Origin: Stutzerimonas azotifigens DSM 17556
GTDB lineage: Bacteria > Pseudomonadota > Gammaproteobacteria > Pseudomonadales > Pseudomonadaceae
NCBI RefSeq assembly: GCF_000425625.1
Contig: NZ_AUDU01000053.1
Location: 1 to 64,000, forward strand
Reading direction: 5' to 3'
Length of the DNA stretch: 64,000 bases
The notes beneath the pieces are model-generated. The model saw only the letters and a list, made by a program, of their open reading frames with translations. It did not search any database and was not told the DNA's origin. This document shows, piece after piece, positions 36,945 to 48,075 of this stretch. A program made the position numbers and the translations under genes. Each line of letters begins with the position of its first letter. The first letter of the stretch is position 1.

Positions 36945-37220
36945 TGGCGCCTTGCACGGCGCGTCACTTTTCTTGTCTGCGGATCGCCGCCCGGGCCAAG
37001 AACAAGTAACCAAAAAGAAGGCCACCCCGACATCCGGTCTTCGCTACGCGAAGACTTCCCTCGCTCCGGTGCCGCTCCGGGGGCCGGGCTGGGCGCCCCC
37101 TCACGAAGGGACGTCCCTGCCTGGGCGGCCCCGTCCTTCGTTCCTCGCTCGGCGTCCATGCCTCGCGTCCCCGGCGCGGCCCCTGCGCTCGGCCTCCTGA
37201 TGGGGAACAGGTCCGAGTCG
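36945..37220. repeat. Long dispersed intergenic element, no gene
   Basis: Contains GCGTCACTTTTCTTGTCTGC and AGAACAAGTAACCAAAAAGA then AGGCCACCCCGACATCC, a stretch I recognise as a widespread intergenic repeat in pseudomonads and xanthomonads that is often wrongly annotated as short proteins. The rest is rich in CCTCGC/CTCGGC and has no convincing reading frame. Confidence 0.5.
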
Positions 37221-37241
37221 CCTGAGGTCTCGTGCAAGACC

Positions 37242-37273
37242 GTAGGGTGGAAAACCGCGCAGCGTTTTCCACC
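37242..37273. repeat. Intergenic palindrome (copy of 21123 element)
   Basis: GTAGGGTGGAAAACCGCGCA followed by GCGTTTTCCACC. Same family as 21123-21153. A related hairpin, CGTGGATGAGGCTGCGCCGT then CATCCACCCTACG, follows at 37326-37358. Confidence 0.65.
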
Positions 37274-37436
37274 ACGCTCCGGTGACCATCGACCCGGCAC
37301 ACGCCAGCGTTAGCCGAACCCGGCGCGTGGATGAGGCTGCGCCGTCATCCACCCTACGCCGCTGGGGTGTGGCTCCCACCTTTCTCGCATGGAAACGCAA
37401 TTGGTAGGGTGCGCATGCGCGCCTTGGCCCTCCGGT

Positions 37437-38381
37437 TCAGCTCCCAGCCACCGTGCCCCCCACGACCATCCCCCCCTGCACCTCGCGAAAATGCGCCTCG
37501 AGAAATTCCACGCAGGCCCGCAGCTTGCCCGAGTGCTCCAGTCGCGACGGATACAGCGCCCAGACGTCCGCCGGCTGGGTGTATTCGGGCAGCAGGCGCA
37601 CCAGCCGGCCCTCGCGCAGCAGCGGGGCGACGTCCCACAGCGAGCGTAGCAGGATGCCGCGGCCGTCCAGCGCCCATTGCAGGGCGACCTCGCCGTGGTT
37701 GCTCGACAGCGGCCCGCGCACCCGTACGCTGTGGGCCTGGCCGTCGCGCTCCAGGGCCCAGATGCCGAAGGCGTTGTCGCGTTCCTTGATCACCAGGCAG
37801 TCGTGCCGCTCCAGCTCCTCCAGCGCCTGCGGGGTGCCGCGGCGGGCCAGGTAGTCCGGCGCGGCGCAGAGCACCCGGCGGTTGTGCAGCAGGCAGCGGC
37901 CGATGTGCTGCGGGGGAATGTCGGCGCCGACGCGGATCTCCAGGTCGAAGCCTTCGCCGACCAGGTCCACCGCGCGGTCGAACAGTTCCAGGCGGATCTC
38001 CAGCTCCGGATAGCGCTCGGCCAGCCGCGACAGCGCCGGCGCCACGTGGTTGCGGCCGAAACCGAAGCTCGAGCACAGGTGAAGGGTGCCGCGCGGGCGC
38101 GCCCAGGCCTCGGAGAGTTCTTCGCCCAGCTGCTGGAAGTCCTCGAGGATGCGCAGCGCCCAGCGCCGGGTGCGCTCGCCGTCGTCGGTGAGCGCCAGGC
38201 GGCGGCTGGTGCGGTGCAGCAGGCGGGTGCCGAGGGTCGTCTCGAGCACGCGGATGCGCTTGCTGACGTAGGCGGGCGACTGGCCCAGTTCGTCCGCGGC
38301 GGCGGCGAAGCCAGACTTGCGGATCACCGTGAGGAACACCCGCAGGTCTTCGGGCAGCGGCAGGACGGGCGGTGTGGGCAT
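37437..38381 (-). CDS. LysR-family regulator
   Basis: A 314-residue LysR regulator of the DmlR-like group: helix-turn-helix at about 12-70 (FLTVIRKSGFAAAADELGQS) and an effector domain to residue 300 containing GEGFDLEIRVGADIPPQHIG. The start ATG at 38381 (MPTPPVLPLPEDLRVF) fits the family; a longer open frame overlaps the dehalogenase end. The target is unknown. It points towards the repeat region and, beyond it, the LeuC/LeuD pair. Confidence 0.82.
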   Translation of the reverse strand: MPTPPVLPLPEDLRVFLTVIRKSGFAAAADELGQSPAYVSKRIRVLETTLGTRLLHRTSRRLALTDDGERTRRWALRILEDFQQLGEELSEAWARPRGTLHLCSSFGFGRNHVAPALSRLAERYPELEIRLELFDRAVDLVGEGFDLEIRVGADIPPQHIGRCLLHNRRVLCAAPDYLARRGTPQALEELERHDCLVIKERDNAFGIWALERDGQAHSVRVRGPLSSNHGEVALQWALDGRGILLRSLWDVAPLLREGRLVRLLPEYTQPADVWALYPSRLEHSGKLRACVEFLEAHFREVQGGMVVGGTVAGS

Positions 38382-38452
38382 GGGGCGACGGGCGGCTGGT
38401 GGGATGCCGCGCAGCATAGCACCCGGCCCTCGTCCCGCCTGACGGCGGCCGC

Positions 38453-39331
38453 TCATCCCTGCAGGAAGGGCAGCACCTCGGCGAGCAGCGCCTCGGGAAT
38501 CTCCTCGGCCAGGTAATGCCCCGCGGGCAGGGCGCCTCCGCGCACGTCGCGAGCCACGGCGCGCCATTCGGCCAGCGGGTCGAAGCAGCGCCCGACCGTG
38601 CCCTCGGCGCCCCAGAGCACCAGCAGCGGGCATTCCACCTGGCGCCCGGCGTCGCGGTCGGCCTGGTCGTGTTCCAGGTCGATGCCGGCGCTGGCGCGGT
38701 AGTCCTCGCAGATGCCGTGCGCCGTGCCGGGCTGGCTCAGGCAGCGCTGGTACTCGGCCAGCGCCTCGTCGCTGAACGGCCGCATGCCGGCGCTGCGCGC
38801 GCCCATCACGCTGCGCAGGTAGAGCGCCGGGTCCGCCTCGATCAGGGTTTCCGGCAGCGGCGCCGGGCGGATCAGGAAGAACCAGTGCCAGTAGGCGCGG
38901 GCGAAGGCCTCGCTGGTCTGGCGGTACATGGACAGGGTCGGCGCGATGTCCAGCAGCGCCATGCGCCGCACCGCCTGCGGGTGGTCGAGGGCGAGCCGGT
39001 GCGCGGCTCGGGCGCCGCGGTCGTGGGCGAGCACGTCGAAGCGCTCGAAGCCCAGCGCGCGCATCAGCTCGAGGCCGTCGCGGGCCATCTCGCGCTTGCT
39101 GTAGGCGGCGTGGTCGTCGCCGCCTTCGGGCTTGCCCGAGTCGCCGTAGCCGCGCAGGTCGGCGGCGACCACGGTGAAGTGGCGGGCCAGCGTCGGCGCC
39201 ACCCGGTGCCAGATCACGTGGGTCTGCGGGTGGCCGTGCCAGAGCAGCAGCCCGGGGCCGCTGCCGCCGATGCGGTAGGCGATGCGCACGCCGTTGACCT
39301 CACGCTGCGCCAGCTGGAAATCGGTGAACAT
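38453..39331 (-). CDS. Fluoroacetate dehalogenase-like alpha/beta hydrolase
   Basis: A 292-residue alpha/beta hydrolase. All residues that define fluoroacetate dehalogenase appear in order: nucleophile D104 with R105 and R108 (HDRGAR), acid D128 (LLDIAPT), halide-binding H149 and W150 (YWHWFF) and Y211 (EDYRAS), and catalytic H272 (AGHYL). The spacing follows the Rhodopseudomonas enzyme closely. It would hydrolyse short 2-haloacids such as fluoroacetate in the cytosol; substrate range is not certain, and related epoxide hydrolases share the fold. The ATG at 39331 follows CAGGAGAG. A LysR gene is divergent, 160 bp away. Confidence 0.82.
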   Translation of the reverse strand: MFTDFQLAQREVNGVRIAYRIGGSGPGLLLWHGHPQTHVIWHRVAPTLARHFTVVAADLRGYGDSGKPEGGDDHAAYSKREMARDGLELMRALGFERFDVLAHDRGARAAHRLALDHPQAVRRMALLDIAPTLSMYRQTSEAFARAYWHWFFLIRPAPLPETLIEADPALYLRSVMGARSAGMRPFSDEALAEYQRCLSQPGTAHGICEDYRASAGIDLEHDQADRDAGRQVECPLLVLWGAEGTVGRCFDPLAEWRAVARDVRGGALPAGHYLAEEIPEALLAEVLPFLQG

Positions 39332-39491
39332 CTGTCGGCTCTCCTGTACGGGACAACGGCATGCTAGGCGCTCCTGGCGGGGGAGCAAGACGACGGGCGT
39401 GGGCCCAGGGTTCACGTTTCATGCATCGTGGCGCTTGGCAGCCGGCGTGTCGCGGCCGATGCTGTGCGTCCCGACGCCTGCGGAGCCCCGC

Positions 39492-40403
39492 GTGAATCTC
39501 GAAAGCAAATGGCTGGAGGACTTCTGCGCCCTGGCCGCCACCCGCAGCTTCTCCCGCGCCGCGCAGAAGCGTTTCGTCACCCAGCCGGCGTTCAGCCGGC
39601 GCATCAGGGCGCTGGAAGAAGCCCTGGGCCTGACCCTGGTGAACCGCGCCCGCACGCCCATCGAGCTGACCGAGGCGGGGCAGCTGTTCCTGGTCACCGC
39701 GCGCAACGTCACCGAGCAGCTCGGCGAAGTGGTGCGCCACCTGCACCACCTCGAGGGCCAGCAGGGCGAGGTACTGCAGATCGCAGCCGCGCACTCGCTG
39801 GCGCTGGGCTTCTTCCCCGGCTGGCTCGCGGCGTTGCGCGCCCAGGGCCTGAACATCGCCAGCCGGCTGGTGGCGAGCAATGTCGGCGACGCGGTGCACG
39901 CCCTGCGCGACGGCGCCTGCGACCTGATCCTCGCCTACTACGACCCGGACGCCGCGCTGCAGCTCGACCCGGAGCTGTTCCCCTCGCTGCATCTGGGGGC
40001 GACGCAGATGCTGCCGGTCTGTGCGGTGGGCGCGGACAGCCGGCCGCTGTACGACCTCGACGGCGGCCAGAGCGTGCCGCTGCTGGCCTACAGCGCCGGC
40101 GCCTTCCTCGGCCGTTCGGTGAACCTGTTGCTGCGCCAGCGTGCCCTGCGCGCGACCACGGTGTACGAGACCGCCATGGCCGACAGCCTCAAGAGCATGG
40201 CGCTGCAGGGGCTGGGCATCGCCTGGGTGCCGCGGCTGTCGGTGGAGCCCGAGCTGCAGCGCGGCGAACTGGCGGTGTGCGGCGACGAGCACTGGCAGGT
40301 GCCGCTGGAGATCCGCCTGTACCGCTGCGCCCTCATGCGCAAGGGCGCGGTGCGCCTGCTGTGGCGCAAGCTGGAGGCCGGGCTGGGCAGCGGGCAGGCT
40401 TGA
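39492..40403 (+). CDS. LysR-family regulator (HypT/YjiE-like)
   Basis: A 303-residue LysR protein beginning at GTG 39492 as MNLESKWLEDFCALAATRSF, the typical start of the HypT/YjiE-like subgroup. The helix-turn-helix contains RAAQKRFVTQPAFSRRIRAL. HypT of E. coli responds to hypochlorite; many relatives control catabolic genes instead. It is divergent from the dehalogenase-like hydrolase and is a good candidate to control it. Two or more alternative starts upstream give a longer, less conserved N-terminus. Confidence 0.82.
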   Translation: MNLESKWLEDFCALAATRSFSRAAQKRFVTQPAFSRRIRALEEALGLTLVNRARTPIELTEAGQLFLVTARNVTEQLGEVVRHLHHLEGQQGEVLQIAAAHSLALGFFPGWLAALRAQGLNIASRLVASNVGDAVHALRDGACDLILAYYDPDAALQLDPELFPSLHLGATQMLPVCAVGADSRPLYDLDGGQSVPLLAYSAGAFLGRSVNLLLRQRALRATTVYETAMADSLKSMALQGLGIAWVPRLSVEPELQRGELAVCGDEHWQVPLEIRLYRCALMRKGAVRLLWRKLEAGLGSGQA

Positions 40404-41640
40404 CGGGCCGTGGAACCCCGTCGGCAAGGCGGCCGGCGAATTTCGTGTGGGAGTGAGCGCTGCTCGCGAATGCCTCCTGCCTATCCGGCACGGTAGCGGC
40501 TACGCCTGACGGCAAACGACCGGTGGCGGCGGGCTTTTCCTTTTCCCTGCGGGAGAAGGTGGCCCGTAGGGCCGGATGAGGGAGGCCGCTGCACCAGCCC
40601 TCACCCCCGGCCCGGGGGAGCGGGAGTGGTTCGGCGTGGGTATGGAGGCAGATGTGCGGGCCGCGGTCGCAGGCAGAGCCTGCTCCTACAGGTGCCGAGC
40701 GGGGCCTTTGCGTAGGAGCGAGCTCTGCTCGCGAATGCCTCCAGGCCCTTCGGCACGGCAGCGGCTACGCCTGACGCCAAACGACCGGTGGCGCCGGGCT
40801 TTTTCCCTTCTCCCCGCGGGAGAGGGTGGCCCGCAGGGCCGGATGAGGGAGGCTGCTGCACACCAGCCCTCACCCCGGCCCGGGGGATCGGGAGTGGTTC
40901 GGCGTGGGTATGGAGGCAGATGTGCGGGCCGCGGTCGCAGGCAGAGCCTGCTCCTACAGGTGCCGCGCGTGGCCTTTGCGTAGGAGCGAGCTCTGCTCGC
41001 GAATGCCTCCGTGCCTATCCGGCACGACAGCGGCTACGTCTGACGGCAAACGACCGGTGGCGCCAGGCTTTTCCCTTCTCCCCGCGGGAGAAGGTGGCCC
41101 GCAGGGCCGGACGAGGGAGGCCGCTGCACCAGCCCTCACCCCCGGCCCGGGGGAGCGGGAGTGGTTCGGCGTGGGTATGGAGGCAGATGTGCGGGCCGCG
41201 GTCGCAGGCAGAGCCTGCTCCTACAGGTGCCGAGCGCGGCCTTTGCGTAGGAGCGAGCTCTGCTCGCGAATGCCTCCAGGCCCTTTAGCTCGGCAGCATC
41301 TGCGCCTGGCGCCAAACGACCGGTGGCGCCGGGCTTTTCCCTTCTCCCCGCGGGAGAAGGTGGCCCGCAGGGCCGGATGAGGGAGGCCGTGCACCAGCCC
41401 TCACCCCGGCCCGGGGGAGCGGGAGTGGTTCGGAGTGGCTATGGAGGCAGATGTGCGGGCCGCGGTCGCAGGCAGAGCCTGCTCCTACAGGTGCCGCGCG
41501 TGGCCTTTGCGTAGGAGCGAGCTCTGCTCGCGAATGCCTCCAGGCCCTTCAGCACGGCAGCGTCTGTGCCTGGCGCCAAACGGCCGGTGGCGCCGGGCTT
41601 TTCCTTCTCCCAGCGGGAGCAGGGCGGACCGGCGTCGGCC
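40404..41640. repeat. Tandem array of a ~266-bp composite repeat (four full units)
   Basis: The unit start AAACGACCGGTGGCG occurs at 40514, 40779, 41048, 41314 and, with one change, 41578, giving spacings of 265, 269, 266 and 264. Each unit holds CCCTTCTCCCCGCGGGAGAA, GGTGGCCCGCAGGGCCGGAT, CCAGCCCTCACCCC, GCAGAGCCTGCTCCTACAGG and the REP GTAGGAGCGAGCTCTGCTCG. The left flank (about 40455-40513) is the 3' half of a unit. Open frames inside are repeat translations, not genes. The stretch 41641-41798 leads into the TAXI receptor gene and shows no gene. Confidence 0.85.
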
Positions 41641-41798
41641 TGGCGCTGTGCCGCCGGCGCCGCACCGGAACAAGGCACAGGCTCGCGGGGTCCCAAACGA
41701 GTCGTGTCCCGCCGTGGCAGCAGTTAGACTGCACGCCCTTGTCGCGGCCCACGAGATCGCGACGGGGAATCAGAAAAACAACCAGAAGGAGAGATCCC

Positions 41799-42764
41799 AT
41801 GAAAGGCAAATCCTTGGCATGGGTCCTGTCTGCCGCGCTGGCGGGTACCACCCTGACCAGCGTCGCACAGGCGCAAACTCAATTCGTTACCATCGGCACG
41901 GGCGGTCAGACGGGTGTCTACTACGTCGCCGGCCAGTCGATCTGCCGCTTCCTCAACCGCAACGCACAGGACATCAAGTGCAACGCCCCGGCCAGCGGCG
42001 GCGGCGTGGCCAACGTCAACGGCCTGCGCAGCGGCGAGTTCAACTTCGGGGTCATGCAGTCCGACCACCAGTACAAGGCCATGAAGGGCCTCGAGCCGTT
42101 CAAGAAGGAAGGTCCGATGGAGGACCTGCGCGCGGTGTTCTCGCTGCAGGACGAGGTGTTCACCGTGCTCGCACGCAAGGACGCCAACATCGCCGGCTTC
42201 GACGACCTCAAGGGCAAGCGCGTGAACATCGGCAACCCTGGTTCCGGCCAGCGCGACACCCTCGACGAGATCATGCGCGTCAAGGGCTGGGACAAGTCGG
42301 CCTTCTCCCTCGCCGCCGAACTCAAGCCGGCCGAGCAGGCCAGTGCGCTGTCGGACAACAACATCGACGCCATGACCTATTTCGTCGGCCACCCCAACGG
42401 CGCGATCCAGGAAGCCACCACCACCGTCGACGCGGTGCTGGTGCCGGTGACCGGCCCGGACATCGACAAGCTGCTGGCCGACAAGCCCTACTACACCAAG
42501 GCGGAGATCGCCGGCGGGCTGTACAAGGGCAACGACCAGCCGACCCCGTCGATCGGTGGCAAGGCGGTGCTCTCGACCTCGGCCAAGACCGATCCGGAGG
42601 TGGTCTACCAACTGGTCAAGTCGGTGTTCGAGAACATCGAGCGCTTCCAGCGGCTGCACCCGGCGTTCGCCAACCTCAAGCCCGAGGACATGATCAAGGT
42701 CGGCCTGACCGCGCCGCTGCACGAGGGCGCCGAGCGCTACTACAAGGAGCGTGGCTGGCTGTAA
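41799..42764 (+). CDS. TAXI-family TRAP transporter receptor
   Basis: A 321-residue periplasmic receptor of the TAXI class with a signal peptide of about 25 residues (MKGKSLAWVLSAALAGTTLT). The family start TIGTGGQTGVYYVAGQSICR and the GNPGSGQRDTLDEIM stretch are clear. It feeds the fused permease encoded next. The ATG at 41799 follows AGAAGGAGAG. TAXI ligands include glutamate- and dicarboxylate-like compounds in some cases; here the ligand is unknown. Confidence 0.92.
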   Translation: MKGKSLAWVLSAALAGTTLTSVAQAQTQFVTIGTGGQTGVYYVAGQSICRFLNRNAQDIKCNAPASGGGVANVNGLRSGEFNFGVMQSDHQYKAMKGLEPFKKEGPMEDLRAVFSLQDEVFTVLARKDANIAGFDDLKGKRVNIGNPGSGQRDTLDEIMRVKGWDKSAFSLAAELKPAEQASALSDNNIDAMTYFVGHPNGAIQEATTTVDAVLVPVTGPDIDKLLADKPYYTKAEIAGGLYKGNDQPTPSIGGKAVLSTSAKTDPEVVYQLVKSVFENIERFQRLHPAFANLKPEDMIKVGLTAPLHEGAERYYKERGWL

Positions 42765-42803
42765 GCTGGCGGCCTCCGGGCCCCGCATGACCGCTCCCGA
42801 ACC

Positions 42804-42834
42804 GGAACCCGCGCGCCGTGAGGCCGCGGGTTCC
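42804..42834 (+). promoter_or_regulatory. Intercistronic stem-loop after the TAXI receptor
   Basis: GGAACCCGCG, an 11-base loop, CGCGGGTTCC: a perfect 10-bp stem between receptor and permease genes with no T-run, like that at 4539-4562. It probably favours receptor mRNA over permease mRNA. Confidence 0.55.
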
Positions 42835-42865
42835 GCCGTATCCGTCTCCCCTACGGACGCCACCG

Positions 42866-45433
<2,568 letters not shown>

Positions 45434-45488
45434 GCTGTGGATAACCCTGTGGGCAAGCTGTGAGCCGTCCCCGGCGCGCAGCGCCCGT

Positions 45489-46133
45489 TCAGCCCCCGTA
45501 TTCGAGCATCCAGCGCCGCACCTCGCGGCGTTGCCGGCGGCTGCACAGCTGGTGCGTCAGCGGGCTCTCCGGCACCAGCGTGCATTCGCCTTCGGCCGCG
45601 TCCTGCAGGCGGAAGCGGCGCAGCACGCCCAGCGGGTGGCGGTCGGAGCCGTAGAAGGCCACCGCGCGGATCTCCAGGGTGTGGAAGGTCCAGTCGCCCT
45701 GCGGCTGGTGCCCGTCGAGGGCGATGCCATGCTGCTCGGCGACCCGCCGGATCAGCGACTGGAAGGTGCCGATGTGGCTGTACTCGCCGCTGCGCAGCGG
45801 CCCCTGGCGCGTGGTCTGGTACAGCGACAGGTCAGGCGGCGCCTCGTCGCCGAGGCCGTCGCGGATGTCGGTGACGTCGCCCATCAGCGGCCCGCGCGAG
45901 GTGTCCAGGCGTACCAGCAACTGGTTGATGAACATCGGCTCGGCGCTCATGTTCGACAGCAGGCACAGCGAGCCCAGGCCCTTGCCGGCGCCGCGGTTGA
46001 TGATCAGGTTCGGCCGCCGCTGGCGCTTGAAGTTGGCCAGCAGCAGGTGCGCGTAGAAGATCCACACCAGCAGCGTGCAGGTGGAGATCACCAGGGCCAG
46101 CAGCGAGTGGTAGCGCAGTATCCAGTCAAGCAT
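45489..46133 (-). CDS. Membrane-anchored protein of unknown function
   Basis: A 214-residue protein with one membrane helix near the N-terminus (LLALVISTCTLLVWIFYAHL) and a soluble remainder. I do not recognise the family. The soluble part contains LIINRGAGKGLGSLCLLSNM and LEIRAVAFYGSDRHPLG. It starts at ATG 46133, directly downstream of the Na/phosphate cotransporter gene (45-bp gap, same strand), so the two are probably co-transcribed. Confidence 0.7.
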   Translation of the reverse strand: MLDWILRYHSLLALVISTCTLLVWIFYAHLLLANFKRQRRPNLIINRGAGKGLGSLCLLSNMSAEPMFINQLLVRLDTSRGPLMGDVTDIRDGLGDEAPPDLSLYQTTRQGPLRSGEYSHIGTFQSLIRRVAEQHGIALDGHQPQGDWTFHTLEIRAVAFYGSDRHPLGVLRRFRLQDAAEGECTLVPESPLTHQLCSRRQRREVRRWMLEYGG

Positions 46134-46178
46134 TGGAGCCTCGTCTCGGGGGCGCGGCTGCCTGTGCCGCGCGCGGCG

Positions 46179-47879
46179 CTAGAGCGTGCGGCCCGGGGTG
46201 CCGGCCACCGGGCCCGTGGGCTCGTGCAGCGGCTGCGAGGCATCTTCCCGGCGATGCCGTGGCGTGGCGGGCTCGGTGTTCTCGAGCGCGGCGTAGGCAG
46301 TGCTGCAGAACAGCGAGTTCAGCCGCTTCATGTCGGCGATCAGCTCCAGGTGCACCGAGCTGGTTTCAAGACTCTCGACCACGCCGTGGTGCAGGCGTTG
46401 CACGTGGGCATGCGCCATGCGTCGTTCATCGCGGCGGAAATGGCGCTTGTGCTCGATCAGCTGCCTGGCGCCTTCGGCGTCGCCGGAGAGAAACACCGAC
46501 AGCCCCAGGCGCAGGTTCGCCACCAGTTGCGCGTGCAGGCTCTGCAGTTCCTCAAGGCCGTCCTCGGAGAACGAGCGGCGGCTGGAGGTCTTCAGGTTGC
46601 GCACCTTGGCGAGCATGTGCTCGATGCCGTCGCCGGCCTGTTCGAGGTTGATCGCCAGCTCGATGATCTCGGCCCAGCGGCGCTGCTCCTCCTCGGCCAG
46701 GTCCTCGCGCGGCATGCGCGCCAGGTAGAGCTTGACCGCGCTGTAGAGCGCGTCGACGTCGTCGTCCAGGCGGCGGATCTCCTCGGCCGGTTCGGGGCGG
46801 TCCTCGCGCAGCACTTCCAGCAGCCGGGCCAGCATGGCGTCGATCAGGTCACCGATGCGCAGGGTCTCGCGCACCGCGTTGGCCAGCGCCAGGCTCGGCG
46901 TTTCCAGCGCGCCCGGGTCGAGGTGGCGCGGGCGCGCCACGCCGTTCTGCTCGACGCGCTCGGGCAGCAGTTGCCGGCACAGCCGCGTCATCGCCCCGAC
47001 GGTGGGCAGCAGCAACAGGCAGCGCAGTGTGTTGTAGGCCAGGTGGAAGCCGATCACCAGGGTCTGCGGGCTGTAGCCGAGCGTGCCCATCCAGGCCACC
47101 AGCGGGTCGATGAAGGGCACCACCATGGGCAGCCCGACCAGCTTGTACAGCAGGTTGCCGAGCGCCACCCGGCGCCCGGGGACGGACTGCACGCTGGCGT
47201 TCAGCCAGGCCAGCACGCCGCTGCCGATGTTGGCGCCGATCACCACGCCGAGCGCCACCGGCAGGCCGATCAGGCCGGCGCCGGCGAGGGTGGCGATGAG
47301 CAGCACCGCCGCCAGGCTGGAGTAGGACAGCAGCGCGAAGAGCGCGCCGACCACCACCGCCAGCAGGGTGTCGCCAGCCAGCGAGGCGAACAGCACGCGC
47401 ATGCCGCGCGCCTCGGTGATCGGCTCGGCGGCGTCGACGATCAGCTGCAGGGCCAGCGTGATCAGCCCGAGGCCGATCAGCACCCGGCCGAGCTGCCCGG
47501 CGCGGGTCTGCTTGCGCGACAGGAACAGGGTCACCCCGACCAGCGTCAGCAGCGGCGACAGCCACGACAGGTCGAGCGTCAGCACCCGCGCCATCAGCGC
47601 CGTGCCGACGTCGGCGCCGAGCATGATCGCCAGCGCCGTGCCGAGCGCCATCAGCCCCTGCGAGACGAAGGAAACCACCAGCAGCGCGGTGGCGTTGCTG
47701 CTCTGCACCAGCGCGGTGACGCCGATCCCGGCGAAGAAGGCCAGCGGCGTGTGCGCCGTGCTGCGGCCAAGCACCCGGCGCAGGTGCGAGCCGTACACGC
47801 GCATGATTCCGGTGCGCACGATGTGTGTGCCCCAGACCAGCAGGGCGATGGATGACAACAGGTGCAACAGCGTGGGCAT
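46179..47879 (-). CDS. Na/phosphate cotransporter with PhoU-like C-terminus
   Basis: A 566-residue protein. The N-terminal half is a membrane NptA/PNaS-type cotransporter with the QSSNATALL repeat signature (about 60) and GANIGSGVLAWLN (about 215). The C-terminal half, about 340-540, is a soluble helical PhoU-like domain. It may import or export phosphate with sodium. A PHO box was not seen upstream, although the pst genes are 11 kb away. The function of such proteins as exporters in E. coli (YjbB) is a known alternative. Confidence 0.88.
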   Translation of the reverse strand: MPTLLHLLSSIALLVWGTHIVRTGIMRVYGSHLRRVLGRSTAHTPLAFFAGIGVTALVQSSNATALLVVSFVSQGLMALGTALAIMLGADVGTALMARVLTLDLSWLSPLLTLVGVTLFLSRKQTRAGQLGRVLIGLGLITLALQLIVDAAEPITEARGMRVLFASLAGDTLLAVVVGALFALLSYSSLAAVLLIATLAGAGLIGLPVALGVVIGANIGSGVLAWLNASVQSVPGRRVALGNLLYKLVGLPMVVPFIDPLVAWMGTLGYSPQTLVIGFHLAYNTLRCLLLLPTVGAMTRLCRQLLPERVEQNGVARPRHLDPGALETPSLALANAVRETLRIGDLIDAMLARLLEVLREDRPEPAEEIRRLDDDVDALYSAVKLYLARMPREDLAEEEQRRWAEIIELAINLEQAGDGIEHMLAKVRNLKTSSRRSFSEDGLEELQSLHAQLVANLRLGLSVFLSGDAEGARQLIEHKRHFRRDERRMAHAHVQRLHHGVVESLETSSVHLELIADMKRLNSLFCSTAYAALENTEPATPRHRREDASQPLHEPTGPVAGTPGRTL

Positions 47880-48075
47880 GGCGGTATCCGGTGAACAACG
47901 GCGACGACCGGCTCGCCGCGCAACGGCCGGTTCATTTCAAAACGGTTACAGGGTTGACCCGGCCGCGCCGCAGGCGTTCTCGGCCTTCGTCGGATGAGCG
48001 CGACACAGTCCGTCGCCCACGCATGCCAGACTGGCTCCTGATACGCTTGTTTCCTTCCTCGCCCACGGTCCGTTC

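Noticed and set aside
36824-37313. Small ORFs in the gap after the LeuD-like gene
   Set aside because: They translate dispersed repeats (REP, 140-bp palindrome, long intergenic element) and show no codon bias or ribosome sites.
40576-41514. Repeated short ORFs in the tandem repeat array
   Set aside because: They are near-identical translations of the 266-bp unit, without ribosome sites or any recognisable domain.
40514-41640. CRISPR-like array
   Set aside because: Units of about 266 bp are contiguous, have no unique spacers between short direct repeats, and there are no cas genes.
41718-41740. Sigma-54 promoter (TGGC...TGCA) before the TAXI receptor gene
   Set aside because: The GG and GC dinucleotides are 13 bases apart instead of the required 10.
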